Notes: generated by a model not told the origin, from the letters alone. A stretch of DNA of 64,000 nucleotides from Ulvibacterium sp965228935 (GCF_965228935.1 NZ_OZ245846.1:1488001-1552000); one strand, 5' to 3'; counted from the first letter of the stretch, positions 8,568-17,350 are shown. Made by a program: numbers and translations.

Positions 8568-9803
8568 TTAATTATCTGTATTTTGGTCAATCATTTCAAG
8601 AAGGTATGAGACAAGCGCAATAGAAAATGATTCATCGTTGATATGGGCATCCACTTCGATTACTGGAACATGTCCCTTGGCATTTTCCTTTATGGTGCCG
8701 AACAGTACCGCGTCGGTTTCCGGCGCATAAAAAAGTTCACCTTTACTGTCCAATTGCGAGATTCCCTTGAGTGGCAATAGAATTGAAACAGGGCCTTTTG
8801 CATTTTTTAATTTGCGCGCAACCTCTTTTCCCAATAATCTATTCTCATGCATATTGGTTCGCATTAGGGTAATGTCGGGAGACCAACTGTAGAGCTGTCT
8901 ATTGCTGTACTTTTCAGGAACGGTAGGTACCTGCGCATAATTTACCATATCCAAACAACCAGGCACTACTACTTGAGGTATGCCCATACTTGCAGCGGCG
9001 GTTAAGCGACAGGGACCTGCACTGAGGATACCCGCGCAAAGTTCGTCGGCCAACTCTGTAACGGTCACATCAAGAACCCCCTGGAAAGCTCCTTCCTTTA
9101 TCAAGGATTCCATGGCCGCCCCACCGGTTCCGGTAGCGTGGAAGGAAAGGACTTCATACCCCTGTTCCTTTAATAACTCGGAACATTTATTGACACATTT
9201 TGTCGTATTGCCGAACATGCTTATCGCAATCCTTTTTTGCGGATGGTTTATGGTATCCGATTCCTCCTCCGCCATACCACATATCGCAGCGGCGGCCTGG
9301 TTCATCAGTACCTTACTGATACTATTCAATCCGGCAACGTCGACCACGGAAGCCATTATGGTAATATCCTTTATGCCTATTTGGCAGGAAAGATCCTTGC
9401 CGGCCAGGGTGGAAAGGCATAGTTTCGGGATACCCAAGGGAACTGGTTGCATGGCCTCCAGGGCGATATAAGTACCACCACCGCCACCCATACCTATTAC
9501 ACCTTTTACCCTATTGTCGGAGACAAGATCCTTAAGAATGGCTGCCGCCCCTTTTCCCATCAATTCGACCGCCTTTCCACGGTCTCCAGATTTTCGTATG
9601 GTTTCAATCGAGGTCCCCGAAGCATGGGCGACCTGGGTATTATCATAATCTGCGGAGAAATTTGCCGTACTTACCATGATCCCGGTATCGATTGTGATTA
9701 CGGGTTGGCCCTTGGACCGTATGGCCTTTAGCAGATAGGAAAAATCCTCGCCCTTGGTGTCGAAACACCCCAACATCACAATGCTCTTACTTTTGGTTTT
9801 CAT
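8568..9803 (-). CDS. Tm-1-like ATP-binding protein (UPF0261)
   Basis: This 411-residue protein belongs to UPF0261/PF06792. It opens with SIVMLGCFDTKGEDFSYL and has the glycine-rich stretch GVIGMGGGGGTYIALEAMQ (about 105-124), FGNTTKCVNKC (about 197-207) and SFHATGTGGAAMESLIKEG, all typical of the family. In plant Tm-1 this domain binds ATP and, separately, a viral replication protein; bacterial functions are unknown. The gene sits 15 bp after the Dabb gene and 18 bp before the TIM-barrel partner, in one operon. It is probably a cytosolic enzyme subunit that uses ATP with its neighbour. No signal peptide is present. Confidence 0.88.
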   Translation of the reverse strand: MKTKSKSIVMLGCFDTKGEDFSYLLKAIRSKGQPVITIDTGIMVSTANFSADYDNTQVAHASGTSIETIRKSGDRGKAVELMGKGAAAILKDLVSDNRVKGVIGMGGGGGTYIALEAMQPVPLGIPKLCLSTLAGKDLSCQIGIKDITIMASVVDVAGLNSISKVLMNQAAAAICGMAEEESDTINHPQKRIAISMFGNTTKCVNKCSELLKEQGYEVLSFHATGTGGAAMESLIKEGAFQGVLDVTVTELADELCAGILSAGPCRLTAAASMGIPQVVVPGCLDMVNYAQVPTVPEKYSNRQLYSWSPDITLMRTNMHENRLLGKEVARKLKNAKGPVSILLPLKGISQLDSKGELFYAPETDAVLFGTIKENAKGHVPVIEVDAHINDESFSIALVSYLLEMIDQNTDN

Positions 9804-9818
9804 TGGACGGGCTTATGG

Positions 9819-10115
9819 TTACACATTAAAATCGAATACAACGACCCGTTCCAATTTTGGAATTACCATTTCCTTCACTTTTTCATGGACCGGATGTGGC
9901 AAATAGGCTTCCCTGGATTCGGGACTGTCAAAAGTCATGATGAAACCATGGGTGTACCCGTCATTAAGACCCTCGGTACTTTCGTAAGGGCCATACTCCA
10001 TGTCCAATAGCCCTGGAATCTTTCCGATCATGCCCTTCATCGTCCGGAAGCAATGGTCGATTTCGGTATCGTTTACGCCCTCCTTGAACTGGAACATTCC
10101 ATAATGTTTTGTCAT
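9819..10115 (-). CDS. Dabb-family (A/B barrel) small protein
   Basis: At 98 residues this fits the dimeric alpha/beta barrel (Dabb, PF07876) family: an N-terminal HYGMFQFKEGVND strand, a central helix, the YTHGFIMTFDSPESREAYLPH segment that is the best conserved part of the family, and a C-terminal VVVFDFNV strand. Members are small ligand-binding or catalytic ferredoxin-like dimers, including fungal and plant cyclases; many bacterial ones have no known role. It lies 11 bp after the dehydrogenase gene and 15 bp before the Tm-1-like gene, so it is translated with them and may act on the same metabolite. Confidence 0.85.
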   Translation of the reverse strand: MTKHYGMFQFKEGVNDTEIDHCFRTMKGMIGKIPGLLDMEYGPYESTEGLNDGYTHGFIMTFDSPESREAYLPHPVHEKVKEMVIPKLERVVVFDFNV

Positions 10116-10126
10116 TTCCCCCTTTT

Positions 10127-13100
10127 TTATTTTAGCGTTCGGATATAGGCGAGCAAATCCGAAACCTGTTCATCGCTATAGTGGTCGATAAGACCTTTGG
10201 GCATAAAGGAGCGACCGACCAAGCGTCCTTGCGAGGAGATGTCGGCCGCACTTACAAATTGCTCATTTCCACCCATAAAACCAATGGTAAGACCCTTATC
10301 CTCCCGCTTCGTAAGATATCCTTCAACGGTACTGCCATCCTTTTTGGTTACCCTGTACAAGGTATAAGTGCCCTCCATGGCCGCGTCCGGATCCAAGATT
10401 GCCGTGAGTAAGGCCTTGTTTTCCCGCATGGCCGAACCATCCAAGGCAGGAGCGATATGCTGGCCTTTATCACCAAGACTGTGACAAAGGAGACAGGTTT
10501 GGAACAGCTTTTCACCCTCGGCCGGGTTACCGCCTCCCTTTTCGGCAATGACCATAAACCGTTTCAACTTGGCGTCAAAGGCTTTTTTTTCCTTCTCAAT
10601 ACGCACCATTACCTCATTTAAAAGCTTTTTGCCTATTTTATCCTCTTCATTGGCCTGAAAAATCTTTTCTGCACTTGAAAGGTCAAATGCCTTCGACGAA
10701 ACGGAACCACTGGCGAACAGTTGTTTTAACAGTACCCTTGCTTCCTTGGAGTTGGACAGTATTTTAACTACGGTTCTTTGTTTGGTTTCTTGTAGTTTGG
10801 GCATCCAGTTGCCAGAGATTTGCCCCGCAAGCCCTAGATCGCCGCTGGCAAGGGTCTGGATTGCCGCCGCCCTTAATTCCAGGGACAGATTATCCTTTTT
10901 TGCCATTTGGGAAAATATCCCTTTGTTCTCCTTGGGACGCTCCTTAAGGGCAAGCATTGCCAATTTTATGGTCTCCTCGGAGGAATTTTCATGAATGAGG
11001 GGCACTACGTAATCCCTGAGACCTTGGATTTCGAATTTGCCTATAGCCTCCAATCCCAAATTTTGTTGTGAGATTTCCTTGCTCTTTAATAAATGTCTTA
11101 TTGGATTTACCAGCAGGCTTTTCAGCTCATCGGATTGTACCTTGGCCTGATTCCTTAGGGCCAGTGCCACATAGTCTCCTGCTTTTTCATGTCGCTCGAA
11201 TATAGGGCTGACAGCGTCAAATACATTGGTATTGCCCAACATTTCCGCTACGATGATAAAGGTAGGCTCGTTGAGTTCTGTGTACCCCGCCTTTTTCCAA
11301 AGATCGGGAAAGACTGCTTCCCGTTCCTTTTTAGGCAAAGCCTGACTTGCCCATATTAGATTGGACGGAGCATGCTCTGAAGCCTTTTTCGATGCCATAA
11401 AATCAGATAGCTGCCGTGGATATTTTTCTAGGGCCATCCTGGCCAGGTAGCGTTCAAAATGGCGTTCGTACGCTCCCCCCATCGTATTGCCCTCCATAGG
11501 AGGTTTGCATGCCTGCACCAATAGAGCAATGGTTTCTTCATTGGCCTTGCCTACCTGGCCCAACGTTCTCAAGACCTGAGATCGTACCATAGGATTGCTA
11601 TCTTCCAAAGGTATTTGAAGTAATCTGGCCAGTTCATCCGCATTCGGTGAAAAGGACTGCAATGCGCGGACGGCCTCCCTTCTGAGATTATCGGATTCGG
11701 AACTAACTAAGGGCTTCATTAGCTTTCGGTCGTAGCGATATATTCCTTCCAAAGACCAAAGAGCCAAGATGCGGGTTATTTCATCCTGGGAAATGTCCGA
11801 GACCATAAGTAATAAATCCCTGGTTAGTCCTTTGGTCTCCCCTATAGGACGGTCACTTATCTGGTGCCATGCGGCACGTTTCGCCCATAGGGAAGGAGAT
11901 TTTAGAAAATCGACAAGTTTCTCAGTCTTTACCTTGTAGAAATTCGGAATTTCATGGGGTTTCTGTGATTCGTGACAGATTCGCCAGATTCGCCCATGTG
12001 ATTTATCGCGGTCGGGATGGGTAGTGGGAACCTCGTTATGGGAGATTATTTTATTGTACCAATCCGCAATATAGAGACATCCATCCGGGCCAAACTCGAT
12101 ATTGACCGGTCTAAACCAATCATCCTTGGAGGACAGCAAGTCGGGCAGGTGCTCTGCGGAAACGCTGCCATCTGCATTTCGTACGATCTTTACGGCATTA
12201 ATAGTGCTGGTAATCGTGTTGGCCAACAATGCTACGTCTCTCCATTCCTCCGGAAATGAACCTTCACTATCGTCTGCAAAGGCAAGTCCTGAAAGGCCCG
12301 TACCCCCTACCCTGAAATCGTGCAATGTAGGCATCCAGGGCTGGTAAGGTCGCAGCCTATCATTTCCTGTTCCTGGAAAGCCTGTACCGACTTCCATCGG
12401 AGCCACAGAAAAGCCTAGATCATTGGCTTCGGAACCGTACCATTGCCCGTTGCCCCTCAGTTGAAAGCCCCAGATATTGTTCAAACCGGAATTGACCAGT
12501 TTTATTTTTTTTGCGTCCAATGAGAATCGGACTATTTTACTATAGTCCAACCGAATCTTGGCACTACTTACCACGGAGGATACTTCACCCTTGTTCAATG
12601 CCCCCTGGCTGAAATGGATCCAATCGCCCGGCCCCCGTATTAGGGTATGCGCCATGGTATGGGTATCCGTATAACCAAATCCGGTAAACAACGGCTTCCG
12701 CTTATCGGCCTTGCCGTCATCATCGGTGTCTTCCAAAAAAAACAACTCCGATCCTTGGGCCACATAACTTCCGTTCTTGTAAGGTAAAATACTCTGGGGT
12801 ATGGTGAGACCGTCGGCCCAGATGGATGTTTTGGCCTTTTTTCCACTATAAAGATCCGATAAAACCAATATTTTGTCCTCGCCCTTGGTAATACCTCTAT
12901 AAAGGTCCAGTATACGTTTGAAGTTGGGATTTTTTTCCTGAGCTTCGGGGTTGTCCATCAATCTCAACAAGTCGTCCCATTGGATATCGGAAATGGGATC
13001 CAGGGGATACATGCCAGCGGTTTGTGTCCATAATCTTCCGGCATCATCAAAAGTCAGATCTATAGGGTTTACTATCCCATCTTTTTCGCTGGCCACCAAT

Positions 13101-13309
13101 TCTACCTTAAAACCTTCGGGAACCTTGAATCCGGCAAGTTGCTCTTCGGGGGAATAGGCTGCTGTTCTGTTGGATTGCATTTTTTTATAGAATTGGGGAA
13201 GTTCCCTGGTAACGACTTGAGTCGCCTTATCCTTTTGGTCGTCCTTGCAACTTGTGAGGGAGAGTAGTAGGGCCAATGTAAACGGGAGAATAAGTTCAAT
13301 ATTTTTCAT
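10127..13309 (-). CDS. Large membrane-bound dehydrogenase with cytochrome c domain (PVC type)
   Basis: The 1061-residue product starts as a lipoprotein (MKNIELILPFTLALLLSLTS, then the lipobox Cys). Residues about 45-440 form a beta-propeller dehydrogenase-like domain (PEGFKVELVASEKDGIVNPI; FGPDGCLYIADWYN). About 470-900 is helical with HEAT-like repeats (LRREAVRALQSF; MVRSQVLRTLGQVG). The C-terminus is a heme c domain with CLLCH at 940-944 and a likely Met ligand in SFMPKG (Met1037). Such proteins abound in Planctomycetes and in some Bacteroidota beside sugar genes. It probably oxidises a sugar-like substrate at the periplasmic face and passes electrons to the respiratory chain. I chose the start at 13309 because the longer frame overlaps the upstream gene and lacks a signal peptide. 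It lies 28 bp after the DUF1080 gene. Confidence 0.9.
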   Translation of the reverse strand: MKNIELILPFTLALLLSLTSCKDDQKDKATQVVTRELPQFYKKMQSNRTAAYSPEEQLAGFKVPEGFKVELVASEKDGIVNPIDLTFDDAGRLWTQTAGMYPLDPISDIQWDDLLRLMDNPEAQEKNPNFKRILDLYRGITKGEDKILVLSDLYSGKKAKTSIWADGLTIPQSILPYKNGSYVAQGSELFFLEDTDDDGKADKRKPLFTGFGYTDTHTMAHTLIRGPGDWIHFSQGALNKGEVSSVVSSAKIRLDYSKIVRFSLDAKKIKLVNSGLNNIWGFQLRGNGQWYGSEANDLGFSVAPMEVGTGFPGTGNDRLRPYQPWMPTLHDFRVGGTGLSGLAFADDSEGSFPEEWRDVALLANTITSTINAVKIVRNADGSVSAEHLPDLLSSKDDWFRPVNIEFGPDGCLYIADWYNKIISHNEVPTTHPDRDKSHGRIWRICHESQKPHEIPNFYKVKTEKLVDFLKSPSLWAKRAAWHQISDRPIGETKGLTRDLLLMVSDISQDEITRILALWSLEGIYRYDRKLMKPLVSSESDNLRREAVRALQSFSPNADELARLLQIPLEDSNPMVRSQVLRTLGQVGKANEETIALLVQACKPPMEGNTMGGAYERHFERYLARMALEKYPRQLSDFMASKKASEHAPSNLIWASQALPKKEREAVFPDLWKKAGYTELNEPTFIIVAEMLGNTNVFDAVSPIFERHEKAGDYVALALRNQAKVQSDELKSLLVNPIRHLLKSKEISQQNLGLEAIGKFEIQGLRDYVVPLIHENSSEETIKLAMLALKERPKENKGIFSQMAKKDNLSLELRAAAIQTLASGDLGLAGQISGNWMPKLQETKQRTVVKILSNSKEARVLLKQLFASGSVSSKAFDLSSAEKIFQANEEDKIGKKLLNEVMVRIEKEKKAFDAKLKRFMVIAEKGGGNPAEGEKLFQTCLLCHSLGDKGQHIAPALDGSAMRENKALLTAILDPDAAMEGTYTLYRVTKKDGSTVEGYLTKREDKGLTIGFMGGNEQFVSAADISSQGRLVGRSFMPKGLIDHYSDEQVSDLLAYIRTLK

Positions 13310-13337
13310 GTAGAAGGAAGAATGTTTGCGAAACGCC

Positions 13338-14039
13338 TTATAATGATTCAATGACAATGTGTTTGAACACCACCTGGGCATTGCCCCCTTTGTGCAGCTG
13401 TAGGCCTATTACACCTTTTGATGGGATGTCCGTATCCTCTTCGAGATATTCGTTAACCTTTACCCCGTTGATATAAAGTTCATGGAGATTTCCCTGGCAG
13501 CGTATGATATAGCTGTTCCATCCATCCTCGTCCAGAAGGTGTTTTACTGTATTTAAATCTCCATAGTTCAGTAACGCCCTGCGGTGCTCATCGTAGATAT
13601 CGCCCCAATATCCTTTTCCGATATCGGCCTGATAGCCAACTATTTTACCATCTTCGATTACCGAACGATATTGAATACCGCTGTTGATCAATCCCTTGTC
13701 GTGATTCCCTGTGATGCGGAACAGGCAGCGGAACTCGAAATCCCCATATTTTTCCATGGTATGCAGATACGTATTCACAGGGATATTCGTGATGCCGTCG
13801 CCACCGACGATAGCACTGTCCTTGACCGACCAGTACTTCGCGTTTTCTTCATTGACCGTTTCCCAGCCGTTGAGGGTGGTGCCGTCAAAAAGGGATTTGG
13901 AATCAAATTTTTGGGCCGAACAACCAAGTGCTCCCAAGAGCATATTGAGCACTAATAGTTTTAATGGTCTACTTAACCCTAAGTTTATCGGAATACGTTT
14001 TCGCACTTTTTCGAATAAAAAAGTCATGATTGTATTCAT
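13338..14039 (-). CDS. DUF1080 / 3-keto-disaccharide hydrolase domain lipoprotein
   Basis: The product matches PF06439 (DUF1080), a concanavalin-like jelly roll now called 3-keto-disaccharide hydrolase. Visible blocks are SKSLFDGTTLNGWETVNE, the GDFEFRCLFRI strand, NSGIQYRSV and GVIGLQLHKGGNAQVVFKHI. An N-terminal hydrophobic segment ends in LGALGCSAQ, giving a lipoprotein. It is the first gene of the operon running down to 7692; pairing with the dehydrogenase next door suggests a two-step route in which a sugar hydroxyl is oxidised and the resulting keto-glycoside is then cleaved. The start is uncertain: the Met at 14039 is used here, and the frame stays open to a Met at 14072. Confidence 0.87.
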   Translation of the reverse strand: MNTIMTFLFEKVRKRIPINLGLSRPLKLLVLNMLLGALGCSAQKFDSKSLFDGTTLNGWETVNEENAKYWSVKDSAIVGGDGITNIPVNTYLHTMEKYGDFEFRCLFRITGNHDKGLINSGIQYRSVIEDGKIVGYQADIGKGYWGDIYDEHRRALLNYGDLNTVKHLLDEDGWNSYIIRCQGNLHELYINGVKVNEYLEEDTDIPSKGVIGLQLHKGGNAQVVFKHIVIESL

Positions 14040-14072
14040 AGTAGTTTCTATTTTTATAATTTCCGACCTCAT

Positions 14073-14771
14073 ACTTCCTGGTGTTATCTGTCAATACATA
14101 GGGAACAGATTCAATTCCAATATCCCAAAATAGGCCCGGAATCAACTTATGGTAAACTCAGCGAGAGCCCATATTCCTGTTGATTTGATAACATTTGTGG
14201 ACGATACGTCACATGCTCCTGGCCTTTAGGTCACGTACTTTTGGCTGTATGGAAAAATCCTATTCTTTTCGAACATTCAGTTCCTATATACAATCATATG
14301 ATGCAAAATCGGGATGCAACGCACATAAAAAATGAAAAGACTTTACTTTCCTGGAATTGTTCGGTACAAGACCTAAGGTTACGGATCCGTATTAAATGAA
14401 TGTCTTGGGCCCCCATATAAAGGAAGGACAGCAAGAAGAAGACTTACAACTCGTCCTAGAGATTAGCACAAATGTTTTAGGCTATCAGAAAGCAGCAGTA
14501 CTATGTTTTTGGGTTTGCCCGAGATACGTTTACCCAATCTTCCTTCCCGCTACAACTTAAGAGAATAATTGCAGTTATTATAAAAACCGATGAATTGCCT
14601 TTAATTCTTATAATATCTCCTTATAGCATTAGTTACGAACTCCTTCTAATATGGAGAAAGCATTAAAAAACCTGTATGACACCGTTTATACTTGCGGAAA
14701 GTTTCGGATTCCTTCATTCCAATTTGAAACGGAGCAACGATTTGATGCCATAACGGATTCCCATTCGCATC
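14073..14771. other. Long intergenic region with gene remnants
   Basis: Roughly 700 bases hold no intact gene. 14291-14612 is a decayed copy of other parts of the window (separate entry). 14073-14290 would carry the promoter of the DUF1080 operon but shows no motif I trust. 14613-14771, between that copy and the fuconate dehydratase stop codon, shows nothing recognisable. Confidence 0.7.
14291..14612 (-). pseudogene. Decayed duplicate: leader box, sigma-factor 3' end, sulfatase 5' end
   Basis: Bases 14291-14480 align with 4811-5000: the leader box (copy 3), the sigma downstream region and the last codons of the sigma gene, now with an in-frame stop where the original codes Arg-Gln (translation LKHLC, stop, SLGRVVSLLLAVLP against LKHLRQSLGRIVNLLLAAFP). 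Bases 14482-14612 align with about 7059-7185, the sulfatase N-terminus: SCSGKEDWVNVSRANPK against SCSRKENRVNVDRANPN, then a one-base insertion breaks the frame. The roughly 2.06 kb that separates these parts at the intact locus is missing. This is a direct-orientation duplicate with an internal deletion, and it is dead as a gene. Confidence 0.85.
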
Positions 14772-16079
14772 TTAAAGTTTTTGCCAAACCTTTCCATTGG
14801 GATACGAATGTGCCTTCAAGGAGCTTTCCTTCATGGTGATGCTGTAACCAGGTAAACAGGGCGGCATATACGCCCCATTTTTAATTACTACCGGATCTAA
14901 AAAGTGCTCGTGAAGACTATCCACATATTCTATTACCCTGTTTTCCAGGGAACCGCTCATAAGGATGTAGTCTACCATGGATAAGTGTTGTACATATTCG
15001 CAAAGCCCTACTCCTCCCGCGTGTGGACATACCGGAATATCAAATTTTGCCGCCATGAGAAGAATGGCCAATATTTCATTGACACCACCCACTCGGCAAC
15101 TATCAATTTGACATATGCCAAGGGCATTGGCTTGCATCAATTGTTTGAACATGACCCTATTTTGGCAATGTTCGCCGGTAGCTACCTTAATCGGAGCTAT
15201 GGCCTTTGCTATTTTAGCATGACCAAGAATATCATCGGGACTGGTTGGCTCCTCGATCCACCAAGGGTCAAACCTTGAAAGCTCCTTCATATGGGCAATA
15301 GCCTCATCTACATCCCATTTTTGATTGGCGTCCAGCATTAGTTTCAGGTCATTTCCTATTTCCTCCCTGATAATCCCAGCCCTTCTCATATCGTCTTCCA
15401 GATCGGAACCTACCTTTATCTTCATATGGGTAAAACCTGCTGCCTTGGCTTCTTTGCACAGCCTTCTCATTTTTTCATCGGAATACCCCAACCAGCCAGC
15501 GGAAGTAGTGTATGCTGGATAACCATTTTGAAGTAGGTGCTCCATTCGTTCCTGTTTGGTTGCTTCTTTTTCCTTGAGAAGTTCCAGTGCCTGTTCTGGT
15601 GTAATGGCGTCCGTGATATACGTGAAATCAATACAGGCAACCAGCTGCTCCGGAGTCATATCGGCGAGTAGTCTCCAAAGGGGTTTCCCTTCAATTTTGG
15701 CATACAGATCCCAGACCGCGTTTACAAGGGCTGCCGTTGCTAGATGGATTACCCCCTTTTCAGGCCCCAACCATCTAAGCTGACTATCTCCGGTAACCAT
15801 TCTCCAAAATTGCCCCATATTTTTGGTGAAGGACTCCAAGGACTTACCTATGATAAGGTGGGAAAGGGATTTAATAGCGGCAACGCATAGCTCGTTTCCA
15901 CGGCCAATGGTGAAGGTCAGCCCATGGCCTTCAATACCTTGGGAATGGTCTGTCTTTAAGATTACATATGCTGCCGAATAATCCGGATCCGGGTTCATGG
16001 CGTCGGATCCATCCAAGGTCTTACTGGTTGGAAAACGCACGTCCTTTACCCATATATCCGTTATGGTCGTGATTTGCAT
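14772..16079 (-). CDS. fucD: L-fuconate dehydratase
   Basis: This 435-residue enolase-superfamily enzyme converts L-fuconate to 2-keto-3-deoxy-L-fuconate in the non-phosphorylating fucose pathway. The catalytic set is complete: the KIK motif (K220, K222), metal ligands D250 (LMLDANQKW), E276 (WWIEEP) and E303 (ATGEHC), and H353 (CPHAGG). These sit within two residues of their places in the characterised Xanthomonas enzyme, and the whole chain resembles it and animal ENOSF1. No signal peptide, so cytosolic. It sits between a gene graveyard and an AraC regulator transcribed in the same direction, 96 bp upstream. Fuconolactonase and the later aldolase or hydrolase steps are not in the window. 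Confidence 0.93.
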   Translation of the reverse strand: MQITTITDIWVKDVRFPTSKTLDGSDAMNPDPDYSAAYVILKTDHSQGIEGHGLTFTIGRGNELCVAAIKSLSHLIIGKSLESFTKNMGQFWRMVTGDSQLRWLGPEKGVIHLATAALVNAVWDLYAKIEGKPLWRLLADMTPEQLVACIDFTYITDAITPEQALELLKEKEATKQERMEHLLQNGYPAYTTSAGWLGYSDEKMRRLCKEAKAAGFTHMKIKVGSDLEDDMRRAGIIREEIGNDLKLMLDANQKWDVDEAIAHMKELSRFDPWWIEEPTSPDDILGHAKIAKAIAPIKVATGEHCQNRVMFKQLMQANALGICQIDSCRVGGVNEILAILLMAAKFDIPVCPHAGGVGLCEYVQHLSMVDYILMSGSLENRVIEYVDSLHEHFLDPVVIKNGAYMPPCLPGYSITMKESSLKAHSYPNGKVWQKL

Positions 16080-16175
16080 GATACAATTTACCGGTAAAGG
16101 TACTTTGAAGCGTAGACCGCACTTTGCATAAATTCACATGTTCCTGTATTTTTTTTGCTTTGGGCATTTTCAATT

Positions 16176-17042
16176 TTAAAGGTTCATATGTTGTTTTCTA
16201 TACTGCGAAGGAGACTTTCCCATAATTCTTCTGAATTGACGATTAAAATTGGAGATGTTGTTGTAACCGGACTCATAACATATCCTTGTGATGTTATATT
16301 CGTTTTCGGAGATGAGTTTACAGGCGTAACCTATTCTAATTTCATTTAAATAGTCCTTAAACGTTTTTCTGTTCAATCGTTTAAAAAGTCTACTAAAAGC
16401 CGAGGGATTCATGCAGGCCACATTGGCTACATCCTTTAGTGATATTGATTCGTTAAAATGATTGAAAATGAATTCATACACTTTATACATGCTTTTGGGA
16501 CTTGCACTTTTAAACCTTTTTAAAAACCCTTCACTGGACAATATCATTTTTGTTGGGTGCTTTGCCAGGGAGTCCAAAACTTTCATGAGTTGCAGCCACT
16601 TATCAAATGGTTGCATTTTGGATAGATCGGCAATTTTGGCTTTTACATCGTTTCCCAAATCCAAAAACTTAATCCCGTACCTTGAAAATTCGATGAGATT
16701 TTTTATGTGCTGTAGTTCGGGAGCATTGAAAAAGTCGACACCCATAAAGTCCCTTCTAAAATGAACTACATATGCTCTTGCCCTTAATTCCGAGGACGGC
16801 GAAAAGTACTTTTCGTCATTGAACCACATATGGGGTAGGTTGGGGCCGATTAACACTACTTCTTCTTTCTCGAACTTTTTGATATTGTCCCCAATGAACC
16901 TAGTTCCCGTACTTTCCCGAATATAAACCAACTCCAATTCGGGATGATAATGCCAAACCTTTAAAAAATAGGGATAATCATTGTACCTAATAGTAAAGGA
17001 ACTGTCCTTATAAGTACTCCGGTCAAGGAAGTGCAGTTTCAT
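16176..17042 (-). CDS. AraC-family transcriptional regulator
   Basis: The 288-residue protein has an N-terminal cupin-like sensor domain (YHPELELVYIRESTGTRFI) and a C-terminal AraC double helix-turn-helix at about 190-285 (ISLKDVANVACMNPSAFSRL; ITRICYESGYNNISNFNRQF, the second being the family signature). It is divergent from the GH29 fucosidase gene with a 308 bp shared upstream region containing two short inverted repeats, and it is upstream of fucD. A role in sensing fucose or a fucose-derived acid and switching these flanking genes is likely but inferred from position only. Confidence 0.92.
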   Translation of the reverse strand: MKLHFLDRSTYKDSSFTIRYNDYPYFLKVWHYHPELELVYIRESTGTRFIGDNIKKFEKEEVVLIGPNLPHMWFNDEKYFSPSSELRARAYVVHFRRDFMGVDFFNAPELQHIKNLIEFSRYGIKFLDLGNDVKAKIADLSKMQPFDKWLQLMKVLDSLAKHPTKMILSSEGFLKRFKSASPKSMYKVYEFIFNHFNESISLKDVANVACMNPSAFSRLFKRLNRKTFKDYLNEIRIGYACKLISENEYNITRICYESGYNNISNFNRQFRRIMGKSPSQYRKQHMNL

Positions 17043-17212
17043 TTAATTTTGGATGTAATTCGCTATTAAGATAAAAAATTAATACTAGGGGGCTAATTAA
17101 TACTCCAGAGGCAAAAAAAGTATCACTTTTTGTAAATATTATGGAAGCAGCACCATCTTCCGGTTTCTAGTTTTGAACCATTATTTGGATAGTGCCCGTT
17201 CTGTGCATATAA

Positions 17213-17225
17213 ATTGCAATGCAAT
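17213..17225. promoter_or_regulatory. Inverted repeat ATTGCA-A-TGCAAT
   Basis: A perfect 6+6 inverted repeat with one central base, about 125 bases before the GH29 start and 170 before the regulator start. Position and symmetry suit an operator, but the binding protein is unknown. Confidence 0.35.
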
Positions 17226-17254
17226 CTAAAATCCGGAAATATCACAGGTCTAAA

Positions 17255-17265
17255 TCACAATGTGA
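17255..17265. promoter_or_regulatory. Inverted repeat TCACA-A-TGTGA
   Basis: A perfect 5+5 inverted repeat with one central base, 29 bases from the preceding repeat. The half-site TGTGA resembles Crp/Fnr-type sites. Functional assignment is inference. Confidence 0.35.
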
Positions 17266-17350
17266 CGAAGGGAATCACGAAAACCCCTTTAGGGATTGGG
17301 TACATATGCGAAGTAATTCGAAAGGAAGCGTTGGATTCTGGCAATAGGAA

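Larger units (their letters stand above)
17043..17350. other. Divergent upstream region, AraC regulator / GH29
   Basis: About 308 bases with no gene. It holds the presumed promoters for both divergent genes and two short inverted repeats (17213-17225 and 17255-17265), listed separately. The part nearest the regulator (17045-17150) is AT-rich. Confidence 0.7.

Noticed and set aside
8151..8609. A 152-codon plus-strand frame across the TIM-barrel gene
   Set aside because: Shadow of the minus-strand gene, with no recognisable domain.
13310..13381. Longer N-terminus for the large dehydrogenase
   Set aside because: It would overlap the DUF1080 gene and hide a clear lipoprotein signal that begins at 13309.
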